A DNA stretch of 64,000 nucleotides from Plantimonas leprariae (GCF_008802405.1 NZ_VZDO01000001.1:1-64000), one strand, 5' to 3'; numbered from the stretch's first letter, positions 1 through 8,463 are shown. Program-made: numbers and translations. The notes: a model not told the origin generated them from the letters alone.

Positions 1-69
1 GCGGCCGTCCTGTTCGCGACCGTGACCAACCAGGCCGCCCTGACCGCCGCAGACTTCTTCGTGATCTGA
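1..69 (+). CDS. C-terminal tail of a truncated gene (unknown, possibly RTX-type)
   Basis: From the first base, frame 1 stays open for 22 codons and stops at TGA 67-69. The tail reads AAVLFATVTNQAALTAADFFVI. Such alternating hydrophobic tails ending in ADF-V are common at the ends of RTX / peptidase M10 C-terminal calcium-binding proteins, but 22 residues cannot prove that family. The start lies outside the window. It is followed by a long non-coding stretch, so it ends its transcription unit. Confidence 0.4.
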   Translation, partial: AAVLFATVTNQAALTAADFFVI

Positions 70-743
70 AGGCCGTTTCGGACGGTTCACAAATGTGCCG
101 GGCGGCCTGCGCCCGGCACGGCAGCAGTCGACGGGCCGTGGCTCCCAACTCTTGCCCGAAGGCGTCGCGGAAGCGCTATGCCAGAGAAGCAAAAAGCGCC
201 GTCGCGACGAACCGGGCGGGCTGAGACTTCCTGGAAAAGTCCGCTTCCACGCAACTCGGCGGTTGTCACACGCGCAAATGGTGTGAAACGGAAAAGGCGA
301 CTTATGCTCAGAAACTCGACAAAAAGAACGATCGCTGCTCCCAATTGATGGAGAACTCACCGAGCCGGTGCGGCGAGACACGAACGGTCAGGATCCGGAT
401 GGCAAAACAAGCCGTTCGCTTGCGGCTCAGACGCGACGCGGCCTCGTGACGGCGTGGTAGATTACGATGAATACGGCGAGCACGAGCAGATCCTGCACCG
501 CAGCGCCATCTAGGACGGACGGATCGACAGCCGTCGCGGCGAGACCGGCGAACCTGTCTGGCCACCGATCCCGACACCAGTCCTCGACACCATCGATGCG
601 ACAAGAACAGAGACACTGCGACGGTCGGGTCGTTCGTGGCCTAAGTGATCAGGCGTCGAACGAAGATCGTCAAACCCGACGGCCAACCTGCCAAACTCGC
701 CGAAGTCGAAAACCGAAACATTCAACGATGACAGGGGGTGTGG
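70..743. other. Long intergenic stretch without a supportable gene
   Basis: About 670 bases separate the truncated gene from the tRNA. Frames here are short and rich in Arg/Ser, as expected from GC-rich non-coding DNA. One short acidic, protein-like reading (DGVVDYDEYGEHEQ, about 441-482, + strand, stop near 513) has no start or ribosome site that I can support and may be a gene remnant. No terminator, repeat or RNA gene was recognised. Confidence 0.5.
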
Positions 744-820
744 TGGTAGCGGGAGAGGGACTTGAACCCCCGACACGCGGATTATGATTCCGCTGCTCTA
801 ACCAACTGAGCTACCCCGCC
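744..820 (-). tRNA. tRNA-Met (anticodon CAT), 3' CCA encoded
   Basis: Read on the minus strand, 820 to 744 folds into a complete cloverleaf. The acceptor arm begins GGCGGGG, the D-arm contains GCTCAGTTGGTTAGAGC, and the anticodon stem GCGGA/TCCGC encloses the seven-base loop ATCATAA with anticodon CAT. The T-loop is GTTCAAG and the genomic 3' end is CCA. The sequence matches the rhizobial elongator tRNA-Met as I remember it. An initiator identity is unlikely because the three consecutive G-C pairs of the initiator anticodon stem are absent. A tRNA-Ile2 with a modified C34 cannot be fully excluded by eye. Confidence 0.93.
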
Positions 821-975
821 CCGAAGCGCGATCCGCGCCGGACGCGGCGATATAGGTGCCGCTCCGCGCAACTGTCAAGCTGACCGCGCCTGTCCGCCGA
901 TGGCCGCTTGATCGGGCGGCGGCCTCGGCTTAACCCTCGCTCCCGTTGGGGCGAGGCATCCGAAGGATCGGCGGA

Positions 976-1935
976 ATGGTGGCGACGCGGGTCGCGGTGG
1001 TCGGGTGCGGCCAATGGGGACAAAACCACGTCCGCGCGCTCGCCGAGTTCGGGGTCCTGGCGGCCGTCGCCGACCGCGACCCGGCGAAGGCCGCACGCTT
1101 CGCCGAGCGATACGGCGTCCGCGGCCTGTCGCCGGACGAGGCGGTCGAGAGCGCCGATCTCGATGCGCTCGTGCTGGCGCTGCCGGCCGTCGTGCACGGT
1201 CCCGTCGCGCGCCGGGCGCTGGCTGCGGCCAAGGACGTTCTCGTCGAGAAGCCGATCGCGCTCGATCCCGCCGACGCGCTCGCCACGGCCGAGGCCGCGC
1301 GCCGCGCGAACCGGATCCTGATGGTCGGCCACGTCCTGCGCTACCATCCGGTCTTCCAGGAACTGGCGCGGCAGGTCGCGGCGAGGCGGATCGGCGCCGT
1401 CCGGCACATCGTCGCCATGCGGCAGGGGCTCGGGCGCTTCCTTGGCATGGACGCGGTCTGGGACCTCGCGCCGCACGACCTGTCGCTCGTCCTCAAGATC
1501 GCCGGCGAGGCCCCGGTGCGGATCGAGACCATGCGGCGGACCGTCCTGTCCGACGATACCGACGCCGCCGACATCGCGCTCGGCTTCGAGAGCGGCGTTA
1601 GCGCCGAAATCCACGTGTCGCGCGTCTCGCCCTATCGCGACCGCCGCTTCTCCGTGATCGGCAGCGAGGGCATGCTGACCTTCGACGACCTTGCGCCGGA
1701 GGGGCAGAAGCTCGCCTTCCATCCGCATCGCGTCTGGCGCGAGGCTCCGGGCGGCTTCGGCTTCCGGCACGCCGACGCCGAGTTCATCGAGACCGAGCCC
1801 GGCCTGCCGCTCGACCGCGAACTTCGGCATTTCCTCCACTGCGTCGAGCATCGATCGGAGCCGGAAACCGGTGCGGCGGAAGCCGTGGAGACCGTCCGCA
1901 TCTTGGCGCAGGCCTCGCCGCCGCCGAGGGACTGA
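976..1935 (+). CDS. Gfo/Idh/MocA family NAD(P)-dependent oxidoreductase
   Basis: A 319-residue sugar or sugar-nucleotide dehydrogenase of the Gfo/Idh/MocA family. The N-terminal Rossmann motif VAVVGCGQWGQNHVR, the EKP motif (VEKPIALDP, about residue 95) and the DLAPHDLSL stretch with its catalytic-region His are visible. The GxWGxN form resembles WlbA/WbpB-type UDP-GlcNAc(A) 3-dehydrogenases, but the substrate cannot be read from sequence. The start at 976 is preferred over an upstream in-frame ATG at 946 because AAGGA lies 8 bases before it and the protein then begins right at the Rossmann fold. It converges on mnmA with 3 bases between the stops, and has no obvious operon partners. Confidence 0.85.
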   Translation: MVATRVAVVGCGQWGQNHVRALAEFGVLAAVADRDPAKAARFAERYGVRGLSPDEAVESADLDALVLALPAVVHGPVARRALAAAKDVLVEKPIALDPADALATAEAARRANRILMVGHVLRYHPVFQELARQVAARRIGAVRHIVAMRQGLGRFLGMDAVWDLAPHDLSLVLKIAGEAPVRIETMRRTVLSDDTDAADIALGFESGVSAEIHVSRVSPYRDRRFSVIGSEGMLTFDDLAPEGQKLAFHPHRVWREAPGGFGFRHADAEFIETEPGLPLDRELRHFLHCVEHRSEPETGAAEAVETVRILAQASPPPRD

Positions 1936-1938
1936 CGC

Positions 1939-3126
1939 TCAGCCGCCCGCCGCCGCGGCGAGCGGAACGGGAGCTTCAGCCGGAATGCGGAGGGCGTCCG
2001 GCAGGGCTTCGGCGACGATGCCGCCGCCGAGCACCCGCGCGCCGGCGTCCACGCCGTCGTAGAACACCGCCGCCTGCCCCTTCGCCACGCCTTCCTCGCC
2101 TTCGAGGAGTTCCACCGCCGTGACCCTGCCGCCGTCGACCACCAGCCGCGCAGGCGCCGGGGCACGGCTGGAGCGGACCTTCACGAAGATGTCGGAGCCG
2201 GCCTCAGTCAGCGGACCGCCGAGCCAGTTCGCCTCGCGTAAAGTCAGGCGCGAGGTCCGGAGCGCCGAGCGGGGCCCGACCACGACGCGCGCCGACGGCG
2301 CGTCGATCGCGACGACATAGAGCGGGTCGGGCGCCGCGATCCTGAGACCACGGCGCTGGCCGACCGTGAAGTGCACGATCCCCTCGTGCCGCCCGAGCAC
2401 GCGCCCGTCGACATGGACGATGTCGCCCGGGACGCCCGCCCCCGGCCGCAGCCGCTCGATCACGTCGCCGTAGCGCCCGTTCGCGACGAAGCAGATGTCC
2501 TGACTGTCCGGCTTGTCGGCGACGATGAGCCCGTGGCGCTCCGCGATGGCGCGCGTCTCGGCCTTGGTCATCGCGCCGAGCGGAAAACGCAGGAAATCGA
2601 CCTGCTCCTGCGTCGTCGCGAACAGGAAATAGCTCTGGTCGCGATCGAGGTCGCGCGGACGGTAGAGACCGCGCCGGCCGCCCTGCCCGGCGAGGGCGCG
2701 GCTCTCGATATAGTGGCCGGTCGCTAGCGCGTCCGCGCCGAGGTCCTTCGCGACGGCGAGGAGATCGCGGAACTTCACGGTCTGATTGCAGCTGATGCAG
2801 GGCACCGGCGTCTCGCCCGCGACGTAGCTCGCCGCGAACGGGTCGATCACCGCGGCGCGGAACGCTTCCTCGTAGTCGAGGACATAGTGCGGGATGCCGA
2901 GCGCTTCCGACACGCGCTTGGCGTCGCGGATGTCCTGGCCGGCGCAGCAGGCGCCGGCACGCCGTGGCACCGCGCCCGAATCGTAGAGTTGCAGCGTGAT
3001 GCCGACGACGTCATAGCCTTCGGCCTTCAGCATCGCGGCGACGACGGACGAATCGACGCCGCCCGACATCGCCACCACCACGCGGCAGTCCTTCGGCGCC
3101 TTCGAGAGATCGAGGGAGTTCGTCAT
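1939..3126 (-). CDS. mnmA: tRNA-specific 2-thiouridylase MnmA
   Basis: This cytoplasmic enzyme thiolates U34 of tRNA-Lys, -Glu and -Gln, using ATP and sulfur delivered by the IscS relay. The 395-residue product shows the PP-loop [11 protein letters not shown] near residue 19, the first catalytic cysteine region ([10 protein letters not shown]), the second in [10 protein letters not shown], and DSQDICFV before the central domain; length is normal for the family. The start ATG at 3126 gives the family-like N-terminus ([20 protein letters not shown]). The open frame runs 39 codons further upstream without recognisable coding character. It is divergent from sciP. Confidence 0.95.
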   Translation of the reverse strand: MTNSLDLSKAPKDCRVVVAMSGGVDSSVVAAMLKAEGYDVVGITLQLYDSGAVPRRAGACCAGQDIRDAKRVSEALGIPHYVLDYEEAFRAAVIDPFAASYVAGETPVPCISCNQTVKFRDLLAVAKDLGADALATGHYIESRALAGQGGRRGLYRPRDLDRDQSYFLFATTQEQVDFLRFPLGAMTKAETRAIAERHGLIVADKPDSQDICFVANGRYGDVIERLRPGAGVPGDIVHVDGRVLGRHEGIVHFTVGQRRGLRIAAPDPLYVVAIDAPSARVVVGPRSALRTSRLTLREANWLGGPLTEAGSDIFVKVRSSRAPAPARLVVDGGRVTAVELLEGEEGVAKGQAAVFYDGVDAGARVLGGGIVAEALPDALRIPAEAPVPLAAAAGG

Positions 3127-3373
3127 CGGGAATATTCCGAAAAGGAAGTGGCCGTTCGACCGGCGCCTCCATGTAGCCGCTAAGAGGCGAAAAACCAAAT
3201 CTTGCGCGTGGCTTGCGCCGGGCGGCGGGCGTTCGCCAAGCACTCGAAACAGGTCGAAACTAAGACGTTGGAGAGGATTCTTATCGAGTTATTACAATAG
3301 GTTTAGCGTATTTTTAAAAGCGGCGCTCTAGGGTTGAGTCAGGATTGGTACTGTAGGTGTTGTTGAGAGTACG

Positions 3374-3664
3374 ATGACCGATCAGGTGAGACCTCGGGTG
3401 AAATACGTCATAGGTCCGGACGGCAGTCCGCTGACGATCGCCGATCTCCCCCCGGCCAACACCCGCCGCTGGGTCATCCGGCGCAAGGCGGAGGTGGTCG
3501 CGGCCGTGCGCGGCGGGCTGCTCAGCCTCGACGAGGCCTGCTCGCGCTACACGCTGACCGTCGAGGAATTCCTTTCCTGGCAGCTTTCGATCGACAGCCA
3601 CGGCCTCGCCGGCCTCCGCACCACGCAGATCCAGGAATACCGGAAGAAGCAGGAACTGCACTGA
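3374..3664 (+). CDS. sciP: CtrA inhibitor SciP (DUF1153)
   Basis: This 96-residue DUF1153 protein matches SciP, the small helix-turn-helix protein that in Caulobacter binds CtrA on DNA and blocks activation of CtrA-dependent promoters after chromosome replication begins. The conserved core RWVIRRKAEVVAAVRGG, the LSLDEACSRYTLTVEEF helix-turn-helix and the closing QEYRK are all present, with normal length. It lies about 0.9 kb from ctrA, with fliJ between them. A strong hairpin terminator follows at 3691. The AT-richer upstream region (3290-3373) presumably holds its promoter, but I could not fix -10/-35 boxes. Confidence 0.93.
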   Translation: MTDQVRPRVKYVIGPDGSPLTIADLPPANTRRWVIRRKAEVVAAVRGGLLSLDEACSRYTLTVEEFLSWQLSIDSHGLAGLRTTQIQEYRKKQELH

Positions 3665-3690
3665 ACCGAGCGAGGCTCGTTCGGAAAACG

Positions 3691-3718
3691 AAAAGGCCGG
3701 CATCGCGCCGGCCTTTTT
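3691..3718 (+). terminator. Rho-independent terminator after sciP
   Basis: A perfect stem AAGGCCGGC / GCCGGCCTT with a short loop is followed by a T-run (CCTTTTTCG). On the other strand the stem is also followed by T-rich sequence, so it may serve the converging fliJ transcript as well. Confidence 0.85.
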
Positions 3719-3806
3719 CGTTTGTTCGCTGTCTGATCGATCCGGCGTCGCCCCCGCGTCCCGGCCCGGCATTCACCGGACCGCCGCCGCATCCGCCGGG
3801 CGCGGC

Positions 3807-4169
3807 TCAGGCCGTCGCGTGGCGGCGCTCGTCGGCCGAGGCCTCGTCGCGCATCTCGAGCTTCTCGGCGTTGGCGAGCTCGCTTTCCGCCTCTTCCTGC
3901 GACAGGCGCGCGGCGTTGAGCTGGACGCGCAGGTCCTTCACCGAGTTCGTCAGGTTGTCGCGCCGCGCCCGCGCCGCCTTCGCGAAGGTCGGGTAGGCGA
4001 AGTGCCCGGTATCGGTAATGCCGGTGCGCTTCTCCTCGCTGTTGATCTGCTGGTCGAGTTCGGTCGCCATGCGGGCGAACTCGGCCATCATCAGCTCGAG
4101 CTGCTCCACCTGCCGCCGCTTCTCGTTCACCTTGAAGCGCGCGAGGCGCACGAGATTGTCCCTCTTCAT
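3807..4169 (-). CDS. fliJ: Flagellar export chaperone FliJ
   Basis: A 120-residue, almost entirely helical and highly charged protein beginning MKRDNLVRLARFKVNEKRRQ, with heptad-like Leu/Met spacing throughout, which is the FliJ coiled-coil pattern. FliJ is a soluble part of the flagellar type III export apparatus, working with the ATPase FliI and the gate FlhA. Position next to ctrA, divergently transcribed, is a recurring alphaproteobacterial arrangement and fits CtrA control of flagellar genes. No fliI is visible here, so it appears as an isolated flagellar gene. The start at 4169 was chosen because upstream codons look non-coding; the Shine-Dalgarno (GGGGAAG) is moderate. Confidence 0.82.
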   Translation of the reverse strand: MKRDNLVRLARFKVNEKRRQVEQLELMMAEFARMATELDQQINSEEKRTGITDTGHFAYPTFAKAARARRDNLTNSVKDLRVQLNAARLSQEEAESELANAEKLEMRDEASADERRHATA

Positions 4170-4258
4170 CCTGAAAGCTTCCCCGCTGACGGCGACAGGC
4201 GCCGGCTCCGCCGCCGGCCAAGCTCGGAAGGTTTCCGGCAAGGCTTCGCCGTTACCGT

Positions 4259-4274
4259 TTAACCGTCCGTTTAC
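4259..4274. promoter_or_regulatory. Candidate CtrA binding box (full site)
   Basis: The sequence TTAACCGTCCGTTTAC fits the CtrA consensus TTAA-N7-TTAAC with one mismatch in the second half. It lies about 90 bases upstream of fliJ and 255 upstream of ctrA. Assigned by consensus only. Confidence 0.45.
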
Positions 4275-4431
4275 TCGCGACATTAATCTTGAGGCCGAGG
4301 ATTTAAGGCCAGGTAAACCCGAGGCGCCGCCGATCCCCATCGGTGCGGCGCGTCGGGCTGCGACCCTGGCGGCAAGCCCTCGGACGACGCATCCAACATG
4401 CCGGCGCAGCCGGAGCCGGCACGGGAAATTG

Positions 4432-4439
4432 TTAACCAT
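4432..4439. promoter_or_regulatory. Candidate CtrA half-site upstream of ctrA
   Basis: TTAACCAT is the classic CtrA half-site. It lies about 90 bases before the ctrA start and is compatible with autoregulation. The matching second half is not present at the usual spacing. Confidence 0.4.
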
Positions 4440-4528
4440 TGCATGTCAGATTTCAGAAACGGACACACGACTGACGGGTCACGCGCCGCGCTCCGAGCGC
4501 TGGCGAGCCCCGCGGAGAGGAAGACCTG

Positions 4529-5224
4529 ATGCGCGTTCTTTTGATCGAGGATGACAGCGCGGTCGCGCAAAGCATCGAGTTGATGCTGAAGTCGGAGAGC
4601 TTCAACGTCTACACGACCGATCTGGGCGAAGAGGGCGTCGACCTCGGCAAGCTCTACGACTACGACATCATCCTCCTCGACCTGAACCTGCCCGACATGT
4701 CGGGCTACGAGGTCCTGCGCACGCTCCGCTTGTCGAAGGTGAAGACGCCGATCCTGATCCTTTCCGGCATGGCCGGCATCGAGGACAAGGTCCGGGGCCT
4801 CGGGTTCGGCGCCGACGACTACATGACGAAGCCCTTCCACAAGGACGAGCTCGTCGCCCGCATCCACGCCATCGTCCGCCGCTCGAAGGGCCACGCCCAG
4901 TCCGTGATCGTGACCGGCGACCTCACCGTCAACCTCGACGCCAAGACCGTGGAGGTCCACGGCCAGCGCGTCCACCTGACCGGCAAGGAATACGCCATGC
5001 TGGAGCTCCTTTCGCTCCGCAAGGGCACGACGCTGACCAAGGAGATGTTCCTCAACCACCTCTACGGCGGCATGGACGAGCCCGAGCTGAAGATCATCGA
5101 CGTGTTCATCTGCAAGCTGCGCAAGAAGCTCGCCAACGCGACCGACGGCAAGAACTACATCGAGACCGTCTGGGGCCGCGGCTACGTGCTGCGCGAGCCT
5201 GAGGTCGACACAAAGGCCGCCTGA
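4529..5224 (+). CDS. ctrA: Cell-cycle response regulator CtrA
   Basis: The 231-residue OmpR-type master regulator of alphaproteobacterial cell cycle, flagella and envelope genes. The receiver has the acidic pair Asp8/Asp9, phospho-acceptor Asp51 ([13 protein letters not shown]) and the KPF motif. The C-terminal winged helix (from about residue 125) contains the CtrA-typical [17 protein letters not shown] and the recognition-helix stretch [22 protein letters not shown] precedes the ATG. ChpT, encoded nearby, should pass phosphate to Asp51, and SciP should antagonise it. Length and sequence are as expected with no missing residues. Confidence 0.98.
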   Translation: MRVLLIEDDSAVAQSIELMLKSESFNVYTTDLGEEGVDLGKLYDYDIILLDLNLPDMSGYEVLRTLRLSKVKTPILILSGMAGIEDKVRGLGFGADDYMTKPFHKDELVARIHAIVRRSKGHAQSVIVTGDLTVNLDAKTVEVHGQRVHLTGKEYAMLELLSLRKGTTLTKEMFLNHLYGGMDEPELKIIDVFICKLRKKLANATDGKNYIETVWGRGYVLREPEVDTKAA

Positions 5225-5250
5225 GGGCAGCGAGACGCATCGAGTTTCCG

Positions 5251-5280
5251 CGGCCCGCCCCCGGCGGGCCGTCGCCGTTT
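5251..5280 (+). terminator. Hairpin after ctrA
   Basis: CGGCCCGCC / GGCGGGCCG forms a nine-pair stem 27 bases after the ctrA stop, ending next to a short T-run at the stop of the converging receiver gene. The T-tract is weak, so efficiency is uncertain. Confidence 0.5.
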
Positions 5281-5663
5281 CAGGCGGCCTTTTCTGCGAC
5301 CGCCGGGAGATGCGGCGCGAGGCAGGCGGTCAGCGAGGCGCGGTCGAAGGGCTTGTAGACGAAGCCGCTGCAACCCGCCCGCTTCAGCCGGGTCATCTGG
5401 CCGAGATTGGCTTCCACCAGCATGCCGAGGATCGTGACGCCCGCCCCGTTCGGCATGGCGCGGACGCGGCGCACCAGATCCTCGCCCGTCATGTCGGACA
5501 GCGTGCCGGCGACGAGCACCACGGCAGGAACCGTGGCCGCCAGCTTCGCGATGCCTTCCGCGCCGGTCGCGGCCTCCTCCACCGCTACGCCCGCGCGCGC
5601 CAGGATGCGGGTCGCGACCTTGCGGATGACAGGCGAGTCGTCGATCACGAGGCAGGTCGTCAA
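5280..5663 (-). CDS. Degenerate single-domain response regulator (pseudo-receiver)
   Basis: A 127-residue protein that is only a receiver domain. It opens TTCLVIDDSPVIRKVATRIL with the acidic pair Asp8/Asp9 intact, and near the end keeps the Lys104 of YKPF. The residue aligned with the phospho-acceptor is Ala52 (VVLVAGTLSDMTG; codon GCC) instead of Asp, and the switch Thr/Ser is Leu82. It therefore should not accept phosphate in the usual way and may work as a constitutive binding partner. The start is taken as TTG at 5663, eight bases after GGAG; this gives the usual N-terminus of stand-alone receivers. A GTG at 5696 is the alternative. It lies between ctrA and chpT. Confidence 0.82.
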   Translation of the reverse strand: MTTCLVIDDSPVIRKVATRILARAGVAVEEAATGAEGIAKLAATVPAVVLVAGTLSDMTGEDLVRRVRAMPNGAGVTILGMLVEANLGQMTRLKRAGCSGFVYKPFDRASLTACLAPHLPAVAEKAA

Positions 5664-5788
5664 GGGTGCCGCTCCGGATATCGGCCGCCGCACCACGAGG
5701 CAGCCTGTTCACCCGAAGACTAGCCGCCCGCGGTTGCGCTTCCGTTCAAGGAAATGGCAAAGGTCGAATGAACGGACTCAGGTCTCGT

Positions 5789-6421
5789 TCACGCCGGGGA
5801 AACCCGGAACACCGCGCTGTCCTCCTCGGCCCCGAGTTCGACCGCGAGGCCGGCTTCCCGCGCCAGAAGCAGCGTGTAGTAGGGCTGGATGGCGTGGGCG
5901 TCGATCGCTTCCGGCAGCGGCTCGCCGGCGAGCAGCGCCCGGAATTTCTGCGGCACGCGCAGCGGCGTGCCGGTCGCGGTGATCGTGAAGCGCGGCGCCT
6001 CGCCCAGCGCCTCGATCGCGACGCGCACCTCGCGCCCGCGCGGCACGGAAGCGTTGGCGACGACGATGAGGTTCAGGATCAGCTTGGCGATGTTCTTCGG
6101 AACATAGGCGCGCTCGCCCTCCCAGGTGAGGTTGGCGCGCTCGAAGTCCATGAAGCCTTCCGCCACCGAGCGGGCGTCGCCGAGATCGATCTGCGCGGTG
6201 GAGGAGCCGGAAGCGCCGTAGGCGATCCGTGCGAACTGCAGCTTCGCCACCGCGCTCTTGGTGGAGTTCCGCACGAGCGCCATCGACTCGGGGTCGTTCG
6301 GCATCTCGTCGAGGAGTTCGAGGCCGCTCTGCACCGCCCCGACCGGCGAGATGATGTCGTGGCATAGCCGGCTCGCCAGGAGCGCGGCGAGATCGGGGGC
6401 GGAAACCTGCGGCAGTTCCAT
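5789..6421 (-). CDS. chpT: Histidine phosphotransferase ChpT
   Basis: A 210-residue protein with the ChpT dimerisation helix SRLCHDIISPVGAVQSGLEL, in which His21 is the phosphate carrier. ChpT takes phosphate from the hybrid kinase CckA and delivers it to CtrA and CpdR. The rest is a degenerate, non-ATP-binding HATPase-like fold, with no N/G boxes visible, as in the family. The start at 6421 is supported by GGAAG six bases upstream. The ctrA - receiver - chpT - eipA order resembles the Brucella locus, where ctrA, chpT and eipA are close together. Confidence 0.95.
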   Translation of the reverse strand: MELPQVSAPDLAALLASRLCHDIISPVGAVQSGLELLDEMPNDPESMALVRNSTKSAVAKLQFARIAYGASGSSTAQIDLGDARSVAEGFMDFERANLTWEGERAYVPKNIAKLILNLIVVANASVPRGREVRVAIEALGEAPRFTITATGTPLRVPQKFRALLAGEPLPEAIDAHAIQPYYTLLLAREAGLAVELGAEEDSAVFRVSPA

Positions 6422-6672
6422 CGTGTCTTCCGTTCGTGGCGCCGGCGGGCGCTCGCAGGCATGTCCCGAATCGAGCCGGCGCAGCCTCGTGGCGACAATG
6501 ATTCGGCGGCCGACGTGCGTCAACCGAAGCGAGAGCGAAGAAAACCCCGCTGCGTTAGGGTTTCGGCAACCATGGACTGATCAAATGCTCCGGATGTTGC
6601 GGTTCGGCCGCAGGTGCGGCCTCGCCGCCTGGACCCCGACGCTCCGTCCCCGAAGCCCAAGGATCAGACCTC

Positions 6673-7257
6673 ATGGCATCGATCGTCCGCAGCCTCGCCC
6701 GCGCCGCCCTCGGCGCGCTCCTGCTTTTCGCCGCCGTCCTCGGCGCCGCGCTTCCCGCCGCGGCGCAGGGCGAGAACGGCTACACGGCCGAGGAGATCGT
6801 CGGCGAAGGGCACCGCTTCTTCGGCGCGACCTCCGGCGGTCTCGCCAGCGTCATCGAGAATGCCTTCAAGACCTACGGCCTGCCGAACGGCTACATCCTC
6901 GGCGAGGAGGCCGCCGGCGCCTTCATCGGGGGCCTGCGCTTCGGCGAGGGCACGCTGTTCACCAAGAACGCCGGCGACCACCGCATCTACTGGCAAGGTC
7001 CCTCGCTCGGCTTCGACGTCGGCGGCGACGGGGCGCGCACGATGATGCTCGTCTACAACCTCCCCTCCGTGGAAGCGGTGCACGGCCGCTTCGGCGGCGT
7101 AACGGGAAGCGCCTATCTCGTCGGCGGCGTCGGCATGACGGTGCTGCAGCGCGACAACGTCATCCTCGTTCCGGTGAAGACCGGCCTCGGCGCGCGGCTC
7201 GGCATCAATCTCGGCTACCTGAAGCTCACGCCGACGCCGACCTGGAACCCCTTCTGA
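6673..7257 (+). CDS. eipA: Envelope integrity protein EipA (DUF1134)
   Basis: A 194-residue DUF1134 protein with an N-terminal signal peptide (cleavage near LPAAAQ, about residue 32), so it should be periplasmic. The conserved core with FFGATSGGLASVIE, GYILGEEAAGAF and the final LGYLKLTPTPTWNPF is intact. In Brucella the homologue (EipA) is a small periplasmic beta-barrel protein needed for envelope integrity, and its promoter is bound by CtrA. Its position here divergent from chpT and next to ctrA agrees with that link. A strong terminator follows. Confidence 0.92.
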   Translation: MASIVRSLARAALGALLLFAAVLGAALPAAAQGENGYTAEEIVGEGHRFFGATSGGLASVIENAFKTYGLPNGYILGEEAAGAFIGGLRFGEGTLFTKNAGDHRIYWQGPSLGFDVGGDGARTMMLVYNLPSVEAVHGRFGGVTGSAYLVGGVGMTVLQRDNVILVPVKTGLGARLGINLGYLKLTPTPTWNPF

Positions 7258-7280
7258 CGACAGCCGAAACTCCGCATCGG

Positions 7281-7309
7281 ACGGCCGGCGGCGATCCGCC
7301 GGCCGTTTT
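7281..7309 (+). terminator. Rho-independent terminator after eipA
   Basis: A perfect stem ACGGCCGGCGG / CCGCCGGCCGT with a four-base loop, followed by TTTTC, starts 24 bases after the eipA stop. Confidence 0.88.
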
Positions 7310-7377
7310 CGTTTGCGTCCCGGCTCCCAGATGCTATCGGCTCGCGGCGGAACCGCCGCCGGGCTCGAAGGACGCGC

Positions 7378-8463
7378 ATGATCGCAAGCGTTTTGGTGTT
7401 CGCGCTGGGAGCGCTCGCGGCGACGCTCGCGGCCCTGCTCCTCGCGCCACTTCTCTGGCGGAAAGCGCAGGATTTCGCCCGGCGTGAATACGACGCGACG
7501 CTGCCGGCGACCGCCAACGAGATCCGGGCCGAGTTCGACGTGGTGCGCGCCGCTGCCGCGATGGACGTCAGGCGCGGCGAGGTCGAGGTGGCGGCGATGC
7601 GCGAGCGGCTCGGGCTGGCGCAGGCCGAGCTCGGCCGGGCCAATGTCGAGATCGCCGCGCTCGGCAAGCGCAACCGTGACGCGGCGGCAGAAATGGCGTC
7701 CTTCTCGGCCGAGCGCGACAACTTTCGCGAAATCTTCGCGGCGCATCGCGACAAGGAGCGGGCCCTGAGCGAGACGCTCGACGAGGCGAAGCGCGACGGC
7801 TCGCTGAACGCCGAGGAACTGGAGGCGCTGGCGGTCCGGTTCCGCGAGGTGTCCGACCTCGCCGAGGAGCGGAAGGTGGAGCTCGTCGCGGCCGAGACCA
7901 AGATCGAGCGGCTTACCGACACGCTGCGTTCGGTGGAACGGGCGAGCGGCGAGAAGGACACGCTGATCCGCCTCTTGCGCCGCGACGGCGACAGCCAGCG
8001 CGAGAGCGCGGCAACGGCGGGCTCAAGCGGCGCGAAGCGCGCGGCAGGTCTCGTGCCGGGCATGCTCGCCGCGCGAAACGCCGCGCCGCCCCCGACTCCC
8101 GCCGCGACGGCGGAGCCCCTCCCCTCGCCGGCCGAACCTGCAACGCCGCCCCCTCCCGCGCTGGCCTCGCCATCGGCCCTAGCCGAGACCGGTCTCGATG
8201 CGGCGTTGGAGCGAACCCGCGGTGGGGGCGAGTTGAGCGAGGCGGAGGCCGAGGGCCTCCGCGATCGGATCGCCGCCGTCGCGGCCGGCGTCATCCATCG
8301 CACGGCGGTGCGGGAGGGCCCCGGCTCGCCGCTGGAGCCGCTCCTGCGCCCGGCCGGAGACACGCCGTCCGGCCCGCATCGAAGCATCGCCGACCGCGTG
8401 CGTGCCCTGGCGGCGGGCCGCGACGAAACTCAGCCTTCGGACGCGCCGCCCCGCGCCGAATAA
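7378..8463 (+). CDS. Membrane-anchored coiled-coil protein, function unknown
   Basis: A 361-residue protein I cannot assign to a named family. It has one N-terminal transmembrane helix (residues about 3-27, no lysine-rich n-region). A long, highly charged helical segment follows (about 30-210), rich in Ala/Glu/Arg with heptad spacing and very likely a coiled coil. Then comes a Pro/Ala-rich linker (about 230-270) and a charged tail. The layout suggests an inner-membrane anchor with a cytoplasmic rod, as in scaffold or division-associated proteins, but this is inference. It ends with a 34-base antiparallel overlap with the methyltransferase gene. Confidence 0.75.
   Translation: MIASVLVFALGALAATLAALLLAPLLWRKAQDFARREYDATLPATANEIRAEFDVVRAAAAMDVRRGEVEVAAMRERLGLAQAELGRANVEIAALGKRNRDAAAEMASFSAERDNFREIFAAHRDKERALSETLDEAKRDGSLNAEELEALAVRFREVSDLAEERKVELVAAETKIERLTDTLRSVERASGEKDTLIRLLRRDGDSQRESAATAGSSGAKRAAGLVPGMLAARNAAPPPTPAATAEPLPSPAEPATPPPPALASPSALAETGLDAALERTRGGGELSEAEAEGLRDRIAAVAAGVIHRTAVREGPGSPLEPLLRPAGDTPSGPHRSIADRVRALAAGRDETQPSDAPPRAE

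Larger units (their letters stand above)
4170..4528. other. Divergent fliJ-ctrA control region
   Basis: About 360 bases separate the divergent fliJ and ctrA genes and hold no coding frame I can support. The region contains several TTAA-type motifs, two listed separately as CtrA box candidates. A leader of this length suits the multi-promoter control known for ctrA in other alphaproteobacteria. Confidence 0.6.

Noticed and set aside
467-787. A 106-residue frame running into the tRNA-Met gene
   Set aside because: It overlaps the tRNA on the opposite strand and has a Ser/Arg/Thr composition of non-coding DNA.
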